Positions 27,990 to 36,640 of a stretch of 64,000 nt of DNA are shown here, in pieces. Where the stretch lies: assembly GCF_030263895.1 (NCBI RefSeq), contig NZ_CP127161.1, positions 2,914,001 to 2,978,000 on the forward strand, in the 5' to 3' direction. Within the stretch, counting starts at the first letter, position 1, and each line of letters opens with the position of its first letter. The notes under the pieces are model-generated. The model made no database searches. It was not told the DNA's origin and was given only the letters and a program-made list of their open reading frames with translations. Both the position numbers and the translations under genes were made by a program. Origin of the DNA: Proteiniborus sp. MB09-C3. Lineage in GTDB: Bacteria > Bacillota > Clostridia > Tissierellales > Proteiniboraceae.

Positions 27990-28953
27990 TATTTTCCTCC
28001 TTCAATTGTGGAAGAACATCACAACCAGAATTTATCAATAACTCAAGAATTTCCGGATAAAATTCTGATGTTAACCTTAGGTAATGCTGGGTTTCTTTAA
28101 TTGATGTATGCCCAATATAAACAGATAAGAGTGGTAGTCCCGCATAAATATCTACTCCCGATCTTTGCATGGATTGTAATGTATGAACACAAAAAGTGTG
28201 CCTTAAGTCATGTTCCCTTGGTCCAAGGCCTACCCCTAAATGACTTATTCCTGCTAATTTTAGTATTATTCTAAACCATTTATATATGGTTGCCCTGGTA
28301 ATATGTTCAGTATATTTAGCTGGAAATAGGTAATTATTTAAGTTAGTATTCTTTCTAAATCTACAAATATAATCTTTCAATATTTCTGCCATAGGATCAG
28401 ATAAAGGAACCAACCTATCTTTGTTTAATTTAGCTTCGTGGATAGATATTAGATTATTTTCTAAATCTACATCTTCATATTTAATATTAGCAGTTTCTGT
28501 TGCCCTTAGACCACAACTGTATATCAGGCGATAAAGAATGGGCACCTGTATATGTCGCAAACTTCCAGAGTAGGGCTTAATTGAATCCGTAGCCTCAAAA
28601 ATTCGAGATATTTCTTCTTTAGTAAATATATATGGCTGATATTTTTTTATCTTTATCTTTGGAATTTCAGGATAATTGACCTGAAAGCTATAACATTCAG
28701 CATATCTACAAAATTGTAGTATAGTGTTTACCCTAGAATTATGGGTACTTGATTTTTCATTAATTCTTCTCATACACCATGATTCAAGTAATTCTAAAGG
28801 AATTTTCTTTCCTGATAAATCATAGTTTTTAGATAGTAATGAGAATCTAAACAGAACTCCTTCTTCAATTCCATATTTAAAACCTAATGAACGCTTGTAA
28901 TCAATATACTGAATTATTATATCTTTCAAATCCCCAACAGGCGTATAATCCAT
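27976..28953 (-). CDS. Tyrosine recombinase, second member of the trio
   Basis: 325 aa. Catalytic residues can be seen: Arg in LIYSCGLRATETANI, HDLRHTFCVHTL, His in IGHTSIKETQHYL with the Tyr at the end of that motif. It overlaps the third recombinase by 14 bp and starts inside the last codons of the first, truncated recombinase. Function in the trio is cooperative strand exchange by analogy with RIT elements. Confidence 0.85.
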   Translation of the reverse strand: MDYTPVGDLKDIIIQYIDYKRSLGFKYGIEEGVLFRFSLLSKNYDLSGKKIPLELLESWCMRRINEKSSTHNSRVNTILQFCRYAECYSFQVNYPEIPKIKIKKYQPYIFTKEEISRIFEATDSIKPYSGSLRHIQVPILYRLIYSCGLRATETANIKYEDVDLENNLISIHEAKLNKDRLVPLSDPMAEILKDYICRFRKNTNLNNYLFPAKYTEHITRATIYKWFRIILKLAGISHLGVGLGPREHDLRHTFCVHTLQSMQRSGVDIYAGLPLLSVYIGHTSIKETQHYLRLTSEFYPEILELLINSGCDVLPQLKEENNETY

Positions 28954-28954
28954 T

Positions 28955-29131
28955 TTAGAATTTTCGGTTGTCCTAGTATCTTTGTGTCCAAGGATTTCTG
29001 ATATAATTGGTAATGGTATATTATTTTCTAGTAGATGGGTTGCAAGTGTGCTTCTTAATGCATGAGGGCCTCCTTTACCATAGACTTTACAATCAATGCC
29101 AGCATTATTAGCATGACTAGTATAATAATGT
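28955..29131 (-). pseudogene. Tyrosine recombinase, C-terminal fragment (first member of the trio)
   Basis: Minus-strand translation gives GKGGPHALRSTLATHLLE and PIISEILGHKDTRTTENSK, the HxxR and second-His region of a tyrosine recombinase, running straight into the start of the next gene. The N-terminal two thirds are missing where the second IS110 copy begins. Confidence 0.75.
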
Positions 29132-29139
29132 CATAGTCA

Positions 29140-29473
29140 CGAATGACTATGCTGTTAACACATTTCTATTATTTCGTAACAGAAGAAGGAGTTCTTCCTT
29201 CATCAGACGTTACTTCTTAAATTAATATGTCTGACGGTTCCTGGTAGACTCCAGACCTATCATAAAGTATAATCTTTACGGATAGGATAAAGAATGTTCA
29301 TCTCCTTGGGAAGTCAGTTTCTACTGACCTATACCTACGATTAAGTCAATTAGTCCATTCAATGAGGTTTTATGATTTGGCTGGTTGGGAGCCTCAGGCT
29401 ATACCTGTATCACATGCTAGGATGTGTACTCATTGCTTGGAAATGGATTCCTATCAGAAAGGAGCTGTAGATC
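29140..29473 (+). ncRNA. Candidate bridge RNA region of IS110 copy 2
   Basis: Non-coding leader with hairpins such as GTCAGTTTCTACTGAC (29324-29339 region), a GAAGAAGGAGTTCTTC arrangement near 29200 and AGCCTCAGGCT near 29390. Position fits the bridge RNA of IS110-group elements. No target-loop pairing was checked. Confidence 0.35.
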
Positions 29474-30629
29474 ATGTCAAACATTATTAAATATGATTCT
29501 TTTATTTCGGTTGGTATTGATGTTGGTGCTGACTTTAGCTGGATGTCTATTGCACTACCTAACCAAACCTTTGTAGGAAAACCTTTCAAAATTCTACATT
29601 CTGATTTAAATTCCCTAGCTGCTTCTGTTTCTAAAATCAAAGAAGCAGAAGAGCTGTATTCTTTGGAAAGTCGCATTTTCCTCGAATCCACGGGAATTTA
29701 TCATTACCCACTCTTCTGCTATCTTCGTGATAAGGGATTTTTGGTATCCATCATTAATCCTATCATCACTAAGAATAGCACAAATATTAACATTAGAAAA
29801 GTACATAATGATAAATTTGATTCAAAAAGCTGCATTAATTGGTTTAAAGCCTGATTTAAAAGTTTCTATTATGCCATCAGACCTTGTACTTGATTTAAGA
29901 AATCTTTCAAGAGAATATTATGATCTGATGGATAACCGCTCTGCTTATGTTAATAAGCTCCAAGGTGAACTGCGGATGGTATTTCCTCAGTTTTTAAATA
30001 TTTTTTCTAAAATAACTACAAATACTGCTTTGACCTTGTTGGAAAAATATACTTCACCAGATGCTTTTTTAAACGCTTCTAAAGATGAAATAATTCTTTC
30101 CATTCGCTCTACTGCACGTTTTGGTCTTACTTATGCTGAAAACAAGTATAATGCAATTATTCAGGCAGCAAATGATGCAAAGACTTTTGGTCATTCAGTA
30201 AGCAGCAACTTTAAGCGTATTCTTCTATATATTCGTTTTATCCGTCAGTATGATGAAGAAATCTCAACCATACTCTCTGATATGCATGAATTCGTGAATG
30301 CTAACGAGGATACTGAATTTGTAAAACAGATACACCTCATTGAATCCTTTAAAGGTGCAGGATTTCTTTCTGCTGTAAGCCTTATGGGTGAAATCGGAGA
30401 TTTTTCTGCTTTTCATTCGCCTAAACAGCTTTTTGCTTATTTTGGTCTAGACCCGGCGGTAAAGCAATCTGGCAAGTTTAATGGCAGCAAAATTAGTATG
30501 TCAAAACGTGGTTCGCGTATTGCTAGAAGAGTAATACACACCATGGCTTTAGTCAGTATTGGGTTAAATCGTAATGGATCTGCTAACAATTCTGTTTTAC
30601 GTGAATACTATCTTAAAAAATGTCAGTGC
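29474..30629 (+). pseudogene. IS110 transposase, N-terminal and central part, frameshifted
   Basis: Starts with SVGIDVGADFSWMSIAL (first catalytic Asp) and continues to LREYYLKKCQ. Near 29823 an A-run has one extra A, shifting the frame between DKFDSK and AALIGLKPDL. The C-terminal Ser domain with GLDPAVKQSGKF is present. At 30630 the gene is interrupted by the IS21 element and resumes at 33732. Confidence 0.82.
30625..30629 (+). repeat. Target site duplication of IS21 element 1, left copy
   Basis: AGTGC immediately left of the element. The same five bases occur at 33732-33736 on the other side, and joining there restores the IS110 reading frame (KKCQ-CKPKMVALGA). Confidence 0.8.
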
Positions 30630-30799
30630 TGTTGATTGTCAAGTAATTTTGACCACTTTTTACGAATAAATTTGACCATCAAATCTAATAATCGTTTATA
30701 TATAATTTTTGTATTTTCTTAGTGGTCAATTTTAAGCTTTTACACTTAAAATTAACCACTTGTATCATTTATTTACGTCTAAAATTGACCACTTTATAA

Positions 30800-31240
30800 C
30801 TAGTTTATAGTTATCTGATAGCCATCCATTTTCAGTGCTGTTTTATCTATAATAACCGTATTTGAATATCGGTTGAGCTTAATATATTTACTTAATTCCA
30901 TTAGCTTCTCTTGCATGAGGTCTTTGTATAGGAATTCAAGAGTAATATCTTCTATGCTATTAACAGAAACGGTTTTACGGATTGATATTTCGTTTTCAAC
31001 CTTTTTATTACATAATTCTTCTATTCCCATAAAGATTTCTCCTTCTGAAGTACTGGAAGTTATTATCTTATTGTTTATAGAATCGAAACTAAACCCAGGA
31101 GAGTTCTTAATTCTCATTATTACACCCCTAGGAGCTTTACTTCCATAATTCTCACTAATATATTCCATTGCAGCCTGATTACCTGATTCATTATATATAT
31201 TTGCTATTTTTTCGTAATCATATTTACGCACTTTAGACAT
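30800..31240 (-). CDS. Unrecognised third protein of the IS21 element
   Basis: 146 aa starting directly after the istB stop, in the same transcript. The N-terminal 35 residues (KYDYEKIANIYNESGNQAAMEYI ... GVIMRIKNSPG) look like a helical DNA-binding segment; the rest is charged and helical with no known motif. Standard IS21 elements have only istA and istB. Its place inside the terminal repeats, next to istB, suggests a role in transposition, target choice or regulation, but nothing in the sequence proves it. Confidence 0.65.
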   Translation of the reverse strand: MSKVRKYDYEKIANIYNESGNQAAMEYISENYGSKAPRGVIMRIKNSPGFSFDSINNKIITSSTSEGEIFMGIEELCNKKVENEISIRKTVSVNSIEDITLEFLYKDLMQEKLMELSKYIKLNRYSNTVIIDKTALKMDGYQITIN

Positions 31241-32050
31241 CTATTTTCCCTCCTTAGTACTTTGTTTTCTAGATTTAGTTTCTTTTTGTTCTGCTAGATA
31301 TTTCCCACCTTTGACACGGAAACTATCTCCTGTTACACTAAGGATATGACAATGATGGACTAATCTATCTAGTATTGCGGTCGCTGCTAATTGACCAGTA
31401 AATATTTCATCCCATCTGCTTAAGGGAAGATTAGTTGTTATGATTAGGGAGCTTTTTTCGTATCTTTGCCGGATAACCTGAAAAAATATGCTCTCTTTTT
31501 CTTTGCCCATTTTGACGTAGGAAAGCTCGTCTATGATAAGGAGCTGAACCTTACTTAAAGCCTTTAACGTCTGTTTTAAAGTATCTTTCTTAACCGCTTC
31601 TGATAGTTTGTCCATTAATTCCTTTGCGTTAATAAACATGACAGTTTTTCCAGCATTACAGGCGTTTATTCCAATTCCAGTGGCAATCATGCTTTTACCA
31701 ACTCCAGGCGGACCAATGATAATGATATTTTCATTTCGATCCATAAATGACAGTGTACCTAGTTCTTTAACCTTTTGATAGCTGATGCTTTCATTAAAAT
31801 CGTATTCTATGTCATCTAAGGTTTTGATAAAATCAAATCCTGCCTTAAGCGTTAACCTTTCTGTCAGTCTTTTTTTCTTTCCTTCTTCTTCAACTTGAAT
31901 CAGCCTAATTAAGAAATCCTTGTATCCTAGCTTTTCTTTTATGGCCTCTTCTATGATGCTTTGATAGTTTTCACGTATATCAACAAGCTTGAAGAGTTTT
32001 AGCATTTCGCGGATATATTTGTCGTCATATTTCGCAGTACCTGCTATCAT
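31241..32050 (-). CDS. istB: IS21 helper ATPase IstB (element 1)
   Basis: 269-aa AAA+ ATPase related to DnaC. Walker A IIGPPGVGKSMIATG, Walker B LLIIDELSYVKMGK and the sensor-1 region (SLIITTNLPLSRWDEI) are intact. It overlaps istA by 4 bp. IstB selects target DNA and activates the IstA transposase. Confidence 0.93.
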   Translation of the reverse strand: MIAGTAKYDDKYIREMLKLFKLVDIRENYQSIIEEAIKEKLGYKDFLIRLIQVEEEGKKKRLTERLTLKAGFDFIKTLDDIEYDFNESISYQKVKELGTLSFMDRNENIIIIGPPGVGKSMIATGIGINACNAGKTVMFINAKELMDKLSEAVKKDTLKQTLKALSKVQLLIIDELSYVKMGKEKESIFFQVIRQRYEKSSLIITTNLPLSRWDEIFTGQLAATAILDRLVHHCHILSVTGDSFRVKGGKYLAEQKETKSRKQSTKEGK

Positions 32051-33558
32051 AATGCTGTTACCTCTCTAGTTCCCTCATAGTAATCTAGGCTTCTTATGAT
32101 GCCCTCAGTATCAGTACTTTCGATAGCTTCATTGGTTTTAGTATCATCTGCTATGATTTTAAAGAAGTCATTCCTTATCAGCTGCTTTATTGACTTAATA
32201 TCAAGCTTGTTATTAGCGATTGCGTATGCGATTATCTTATCCAGTACTTCAGGCTCATAAAGATCTAATAGTTCCAATATCTTTCTGGCATGATAACTAG
32301 GTTGTTGGAACAACCCGGTTGCAGCCTTTAAATATGCTTCTCCATTTTTAAATGTACTCGTAAAATCTCTTTTTATCTGTGGAATAGATTTATTAGCTTT
32401 GACTTTAATATCTTCATAATGTTCAGGGTTTCTAAAGATCCCATGTTTACCATCCTGAACCTCAAGAGACATTATGTATTCTTGTTCCTCTGTATATATT
32501 TCTATACGAAATCCATAAACAATGCGGTATTTAAGCTGTTTTGTAGCATATTTTATTGGTACGCTGTACTTATTAGTATTTATGTGTATATATCCATCAT
32601 TGCTTACTATTCTTTTTTCAAGGGCTTTCATTCTAAATCTAGTGTTTGGTAGTGGCAATAGTGCCTGGATTTCCTCATTTTCGAAGAATTCATTAGGGAT
32701 TCGCCTTGTGGTTGTATGCATTTCTCCATTCCAATCCCTGATAAATTTTTTTCCTCTTTTATTTAGCTCTTCCATAGAAGAAAATGTATTTCCTTTGATA
32801 AATTGCTCTTCTATATATTGAAATGGTTTTTCTATCTTGCCCTTGGTTCTAGGCCAGTAACAGTTACAGGCATTAAGCTCTGTACCAAGATGTGCAGCCA
32901 AAAGAAGCGCCTGCTCATTAAATTTTATTTCATCCTCACTCTTAGGGTTGTTTTCTATTACAAGAGTCTTAGGATTATCAATCAAAAGCTCTAGTGTAAT
33001 GCCACCCAAATCATCATAGAGTTCTTGTATTGCTTCATAAATTGCTTCAGAATCACAAGATAATGAAAAACATATTGCCTTCTTTCTACTTGCTGCTAGT
33101 ATCATGCTAAAACAGTAGACAGTTCTAACTCTCTCGGTTACTACAATCTGATACTCAGACCAATCATACTGAGCTTGATCTCCAGGAGGTGTTTCAATTC
33201 TAACAGTTGCATCGCGTGAGATCTCAGTCTTTCCTTCATCAATTTTCTTTAAGGCTCTGTAAATTGGATTAATTGAACCATCATAGCCCTTTTTAACTAA
33301 CTCCCTAAAGATTCTTGTGCCATTGAAGTCGTATTCAGTGGAAGTACGCCATATTAATATCTGATCTAAATATGATTCAACCTTGGAAGGGTAATGAACT
33401 CTAGTGTACTTTGGCTCCTCCTTTAGCTTTATTAGCTTCTTAACAGTGTTTCTTGACATATTTAATTGCTTTGCAATCTTAAGTATGGGAACCTTTCTTT
33501 TATGTAATTCCTGTACTGCTGCCCATTCTCTCAAATTTTTCACTTCCTCCTTGACCAC
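32047..33558 (-). CDS. istA: IS21 transposase IstA (element 1)
   Basis: 503-aa DDE transposase. N-terminal helix-turn-helix (ILKIAKQLNMSRNTVKKLIK), catalytic region with DQAQYDWSEYQI, LLIDNPKTLVI and the Glu-containing WPRTKGKIEKPFQYIEEQF, then a C-terminal beta-barrel. Complete and apparently functional. First gene of the element. Confidence 0.93.
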   Translation of the reverse strand: MVKEEVKNLREWAAVQELHKRKVPILKIAKQLNMSRNTVKKLIKLKEEPKYTRVHYPSKVESYLDQILIWRTSTEYDFNGTRIFRELVKKGYDGSINPIYRALKKIDEGKTEISRDATVRIETPPGDQAQYDWSEYQIVVTERVRTVYCFSMILAASRKKAICFSLSCDSEAIYEAIQELYDDLGGITLELLIDNPKTLVIENNPKSEDEIKFNEQALLLAAHLGTELNACNCYWPRTKGKIEKPFQYIEEQFIKGNTFSSMEELNKRGKKFIRDWNGEMHTTTRRIPNEFFENEEIQALLPLPNTRFRMKALEKRIVSNDGYIHINTNKYSVPIKYATKQLKYRIVYGFRIEIYTEEQEYIMSLEVQDGKHGIFRNPEHYEDIKVKANKSIPQIKRDFTSTFKNGEAYLKAATGLFQQPSYHARKILELLDLYEPEVLDKIIAYAIANNKLDIKSIKQLIRNDFFKIIADDTKTNEAIESTDTEGIIRSLDYYEGTREVTAL

Positions 33559-33731
33559 CTTTCGTAAATACTACAAAAGTATGGTATATTATTTATATTA
33601 GGTGGTCAATTTTGGGCGTAAAAAATTATGAGAAAACGAATTAAAATTTTTGGCTAGATGCTTTGAATTTTATCCACTTGGTGGTCAGTTTTATCTGTTA
33701 ATTAGTGGTCACTTTTAATTGTAAATCAATA

Positions 33732-33886
33732 AGTGCAAACCTAAGATGGTAGCTCTTGGAGCAATTATGCACAAAGTATGCAATATTGTATTTGCAATTT
33801 TACGTGATGAAAAAGAATTTGAAATCATCACTCCAGAACAACATCAAATGAATTACTTAAAAGCGAAATGCGACATCGCTGCATAG
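33732..33886 (+). pseudogene. IS110 transposase copy 2, C-terminal part
   Basis: Begins with the right copy of the AGTGC duplication and continues the IS110 protein as KPKMVALGAIMHKVCNI to a stop at 33884-33886. Separated from the rest by the IS21 insertion. Confidence 0.82.
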
Positions 33887-33960
33887 TGAAATTCTATATT
33901 TCAAATTTTTGTTTTTTGATAATCACTCAAAAGGCTTGTTAACGTTACCCTTTTTTAGCG

Positions 33961-34330
33961 CAACTGGTATATCAAATATTTTTAAATTACTTATTGACAA
34001 TTCTTAGCTGGACTTAAATCATACACCTTATTAGTTATTGATCCAATACATCAATTATTGATCGCTTACTATCTTTTAGAACAGGAAATTCTAAAGGATG
34101 ATTTAGCTTCAAAACCCCCTATGGTTGAAGCAAGAAAACAAGCCCGCATGTTAGGACTTAGGTTCACAGATATTAAAAATCTAACCTTTGATTGCTTTCA
34201 TTGGGAAGAAAAGAAATTGAAATTTGCCTAATTAAAAACAAGAGAGGTTGTCACTCTTCTCAACCCATCTGAAATAGGTTGGACTGTAATTGACTATCTA
34301 AGGTATGGTAGACCTAAGGTGGATTCTCTA
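33961..34330 (+). pseudogene. Tyrosine recombinase, central fragment
   Basis: Plus-strand translation near 34140-34215 gives ARMLGLRFTDIKNLTFDCFHW, the first catalytic Arg region of a tyrosine recombinase, then a stop and PSEIGWTVIDYLRYGRPK. No complete frame exists. It may be the remaining part of the recombinase whose N-terminus is at 24369, separated by later insertions and an inversion. Confidence 0.6.
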
Positions 34331-34665
34331 TTGGGCACTAAAGCTTGAGGTGGTACATTCTGACTATCTTTTAACTCTTTTACTACTTTACGTATTGTAG
34401 ATTCTGCTCCAACAAATCCTTTTTCTTCAACTAGTCGATCATAAATTCGTTTAGCTGTATGTTTTTGTTTTTTGAGACCATGTTCTTTATCTTCTTTGAA
34501 GCAGCTTAAGATAAAGTCCTTTACATCCTCAGTAACTGTAAACTGTCTGTCTTGCAATACCAAGTCTTTTCGCGATATCTCTTTGAGATTCTCCATTAAT
34601 GTAGCTTTGTCGTATATCTTTATACATGTCCACTTCTATTACCACACCTTTCATCCCTCCCGAAA
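34330..34665 (-). pseudogene. IS21 istA remnant, N-terminal
   Basis: Minus-strand frames show MYKDIRQSYINGESQRDIAK and, after a shift or deletion, KHTAKRIYDRLVEEKGFVGAESTIRKV-like sequence, both typical of the start of IstA. The catalytic part is gone. A sequence resembling the right terminal repeat of IS21 element 1 lies alone at about 34790-34812. The following 34.9-35.1 kb stretch shows no gene. Confidence 0.7.
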
Positions 34666-34845
34666 AATATTTAATTATATTTTACAGGATTAATATGTTC
34701 TGTGGTAAACTAATTCAATATCAAATTAGGTAAAAGTGGTACACTTTTAGAATATCATTTACACTTATTTCACCAGAAGTGCGGAAGAATCCACTTTTAA
34801 TTGTAAATCAGTAGTTCCTGTAAACGGTCTAGATTCTTTTATTAT

Positions 34846-34893
34846 AAAAAATACAGATGAGAATTAGAAATTAGATTTTCATCCGTATTTTTT
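34846..34893. terminator. Terminator at the 3' end of the RiPP cluster
   Basis: A 15-bp stem AAAAAATACAGATGA / TCATCCGTATTTTTT with one G-U pair. It lies about 230 bp after the last cluster gene (minus strand), with A and T runs on both sides. Confidence 0.7.
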
Positions 34894-35123
34894 ATTTAGG
34901 ACCATTTTGCAACAACACCATATATATTGGTGCACTACTTTAGATCCCATCTTATAATAGAAAATGTTATTTTTGGTTAACGGTTACTACCTCAATCCTT
35001 TATCAAACTATCACTGTTAAGCTGTCGACCATGTAAGTACACGGAATCAGCAAATACCTAGCTAGACTATTGATAGAGTTCTCTGAACAATCTATCTTGA
35101 TCTTTTATTTCTTTAGAATCTTA

Positions 35124-35462
35124 TCATATAATTACTTCAGCAATGATCATTTGCATAGCTACTGGAGCATCAATTTCACTTCTATTATCGCCTTTAAAAT
35201 AACAAATATTGTTTTTTATGTCTATTAACCTATGGCATACCAACCTCTTAGTAGGTGAATTTAAATCAATATATATATATATATTGTTTAGTTTTAAAGA
35301 TGTTGGGTTAATCAACTTAATTTTTGATTTTGGTAATATAGTAGGTAACATACTTGTTCCATCAAATAAAAACGAAAAACTGAAGCCCATTGAAATCAAA
35401 TTCATAATAATCTCTGTTGAGTGTTCAAAATCATATTCTATTTTATTAATACTATCTTTCAT
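35124..35462 (-). CDS. S26/S24-type serine peptidase of the RiPP cluster
   Basis: A 112-aa signal-peptidase-like protein. The catalytic Ser box is GTSMLPTILPKS, the Lys box region is PTKRLVCHRL and the conserved FKGDNRSEIDAP matches box E (GDN). Unlike true signal peptidases it has no membrane anchor, so it should work in the cytoplasm. Small peptidases of this kind occur in RiPP gene clusters, so leader-peptide removal is a plausible job, inferred from context. It overlaps the kinase-like gene by 11 bp. Confidence 0.8.
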   Translation of the reverse strand: MKDSINKIEYDFEHSTEIIMNLISMGFSFSFLFDGTSMLPTILPKSKIKLINPTSLKLNNIYIYIDLNSPTKRLVCHRLIDIKNNICYFKGDNRSEIDAPVAMQMIIAEVII

Positions 35463-36249
35463 TTATAATCTTCCTTACTGATTCCCATGATTGATATTCA
35501 CAATTATAAATATCAATCCAATCTTCCGCAATATAATAAATCTTGTTTATGAATGAATAGATTACGTCGTCAATAGAATCATGATATGAATAGGCAACAG
35601 TAAATCTTAATAAGTCTATCAATCCATTCATTCCAATTTTGTCTAAACAAATAAGTCTTATTTTTTTAACAATATACCACTTATTCACTTCTTTTGATTT
35701 ATTCTCTGCATCCCATATTGGACAAGATAGTAAAATAGAGGATTTTTCAGCGCAAATATGAATATGATCATCAGCAATAATCTTACCTGATGTAAATAAT
35801 TTGGAAATCATTTTAACAGAAGTAGATTTGCCAGAATTACTTCTTCCTAAAAAAATGTATCCTATCTCATTCTGTACAAAACATGAGGCATGAATAGTTA
35901 AAATATTCTTCATATAAAGTAAGTAAATTGATAATTCATTTGCTATTGCAGTCATATCATTATAAGGTGAGTTTATAGTGAGATTGCCCCCATCTATCAC
36001 TTCTGAAGTAATAATTTCAGAATATGAAGCATTAGGATTATTTAAACTAGTTAATATGCATATCGTCTTATAATAATTGTCTTTTTTATTAACTTTAAGT
36101 GATTTAACAATAGTTCCAAATGGAAGTTTATTATCACTCATTTTTATAGCTATGAGGCTATTTTCTGCAAATAATTTTGATGATATATTATTAGAACTCA
36201 ATACTAAATAATTATTATTTAAATGATAATTAATTGTTTTAATCATCAT
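35452..36249 (-). CDS. HPr-kinase-like P-loop protein of the RiPP cluster
   Basis: 265 aa. A P-loop GRSNSGKST (residues 135-143) preceded by HASCFVQNEIGYIFLG and followed by the second metal-binding motif ADDHIHI matches HPr kinase/phosphorylase-like proteins found in lasso-peptide and SynChlorMet-type clusters. It has no N-terminal HPr-kinase domain proper. It may phosphorylate the peptide or act as a carrier-type enzyme; both are inference. It overlaps the pqqD-like gene by 11 bp. Confidence 0.8.
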   Translation of the reverse strand: MMIKTINYHLNNNYLVLSSNNISSKLFAENSLIAIKMSDNKLPFGTIVKSLKVNKKDNYYKTICILTSLNNPNASYSEIITSEVIDGGNLTINSPYNDMTAIANELSIYLLYMKNILTIHASCFVQNEIGYIFLGRSNSGKSTSVKMISKLFTSGKIIADDHIHICAEKSSILLSCPIWDAENKSKEVNKWYIVKKIRLICLDKIGMNGLIDLLRFTVAYSYHDSIDDVIYSFINKIYYIAEDWIDIYNCEYQSWESVRKIINER

Positions 36250-36541
36250 TAAGCTCCTTAACTAAATTCATGTTTTTCAATTCAGATATAAATTCAACTA
36301 CATCTCTATCTATTATTTCTCTTTGTATGTCATAAACTTCTTCTATAGAATCAATAATATCTGAAATTTTAACTTCATCATTTTCTTCTATTAATCTCCA
36401 TATATGAGTTCCCGTTTCACTAATTTTGAATAAATTATCTACTTCTATGGAACTATCATGTATTGGAATCAAAAACCATTCACCTGCAATTATTCTAATT
36501 CTGCAAGTACAAGTCTTTTCAATTATGGATTCAATGTTCAT
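36239..36541 (-). CDS. PqqD-like RiPP recognition element
   Basis: 100 aa with the PqqD fold pattern: three beta strands (WFLIPIHDSSIEVDNLFKISETGTHIWRLIEE) followed by helices containing ISDIIDSIEEVYDIQREIIDRDVVEFI. PqqD-type domains bind the leader of a precursor peptide and bring it to modifying enzymes. Lies 99 bp after the precursor gene and overlaps the kinase-like gene. Confidence 0.85.
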   Translation of the reverse strand: MNIESIIEKTCTCRIRIIAGEWFLIPIHDSSIEVDNLFKISETGTHIWRLIEENDEVKISDIIDSIEEVYDIQREIIDRDVVEFISELKNMNLVKELNDD

Positions 36542-36600
36542 TTAATCTTTCACCTCTCTTAGTTTTTTAGCTAACTTAGTGATTTTTCCTAAAGTTAGAC

Positions 36601-36627
36601 AAATCCAGAGCATTACGCTCCGGATTT
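36601..36627 (-). terminator. Hairpin between precursor gene and pqqD-like gene
   Basis: Stem AAATCCGGAGC / GCTCTGGATTT with one G-U pair and a 5-nt loop, 14 bp after the precursor stop. No long U run follows. It may partly terminate or protect the transcript so that more precursor than enzyme is made. Confidence 0.55.
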
Positions 36628-36640
36628 GCCTCTTTTGTTC

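Larger units (their letters stand above)
30630..33731 (-). mobile_element. Complete IS21-family element 1, 3.1 kb, with a third gene
   Basis: The ends are TGTTGATTGTCAAGTAATTT on the left and, inverted, TATTGATTTACAATTAAAAG on the right, both followed by TGACCAC. Several more TGACCA-type repeats lie at both termini, as is typical for IS21. A 5-bp duplication AGTGC flanks it. Genes in order: istA, istB and an extra gene of 146 codons. All three are intact, so this element may be active. Confidence 0.88.
29132..33960 (+). mobile_element. IS110-family element, copy 2, itself split by an IS21 element (approximate ends)
   Basis: The two halves of an IS110 transposase (29474-30629 and 33732-33886) flank a complete IS21-type element. 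The ends are estimates because IS110 has no inverted repeats. About 340 bp of non-coding leader precede the transposase. This copy differs from the one at 18.3 kb in sequence and subgroup. Confidence 0.7.

Noticed and set aside
34294-34596. 100-codon minus-strand gene next to the RiPP cluster
   Set aside because: Its sequence is an internal piece of an IS21 transposase with a shifted N-terminus and foreign end.
35124-35462. Housekeeping signal peptidase I
   Set aside because: It has the Ser and GDN boxes but no membrane anchor, is only 112 residues long and is translationally coupled to RiPP genes.
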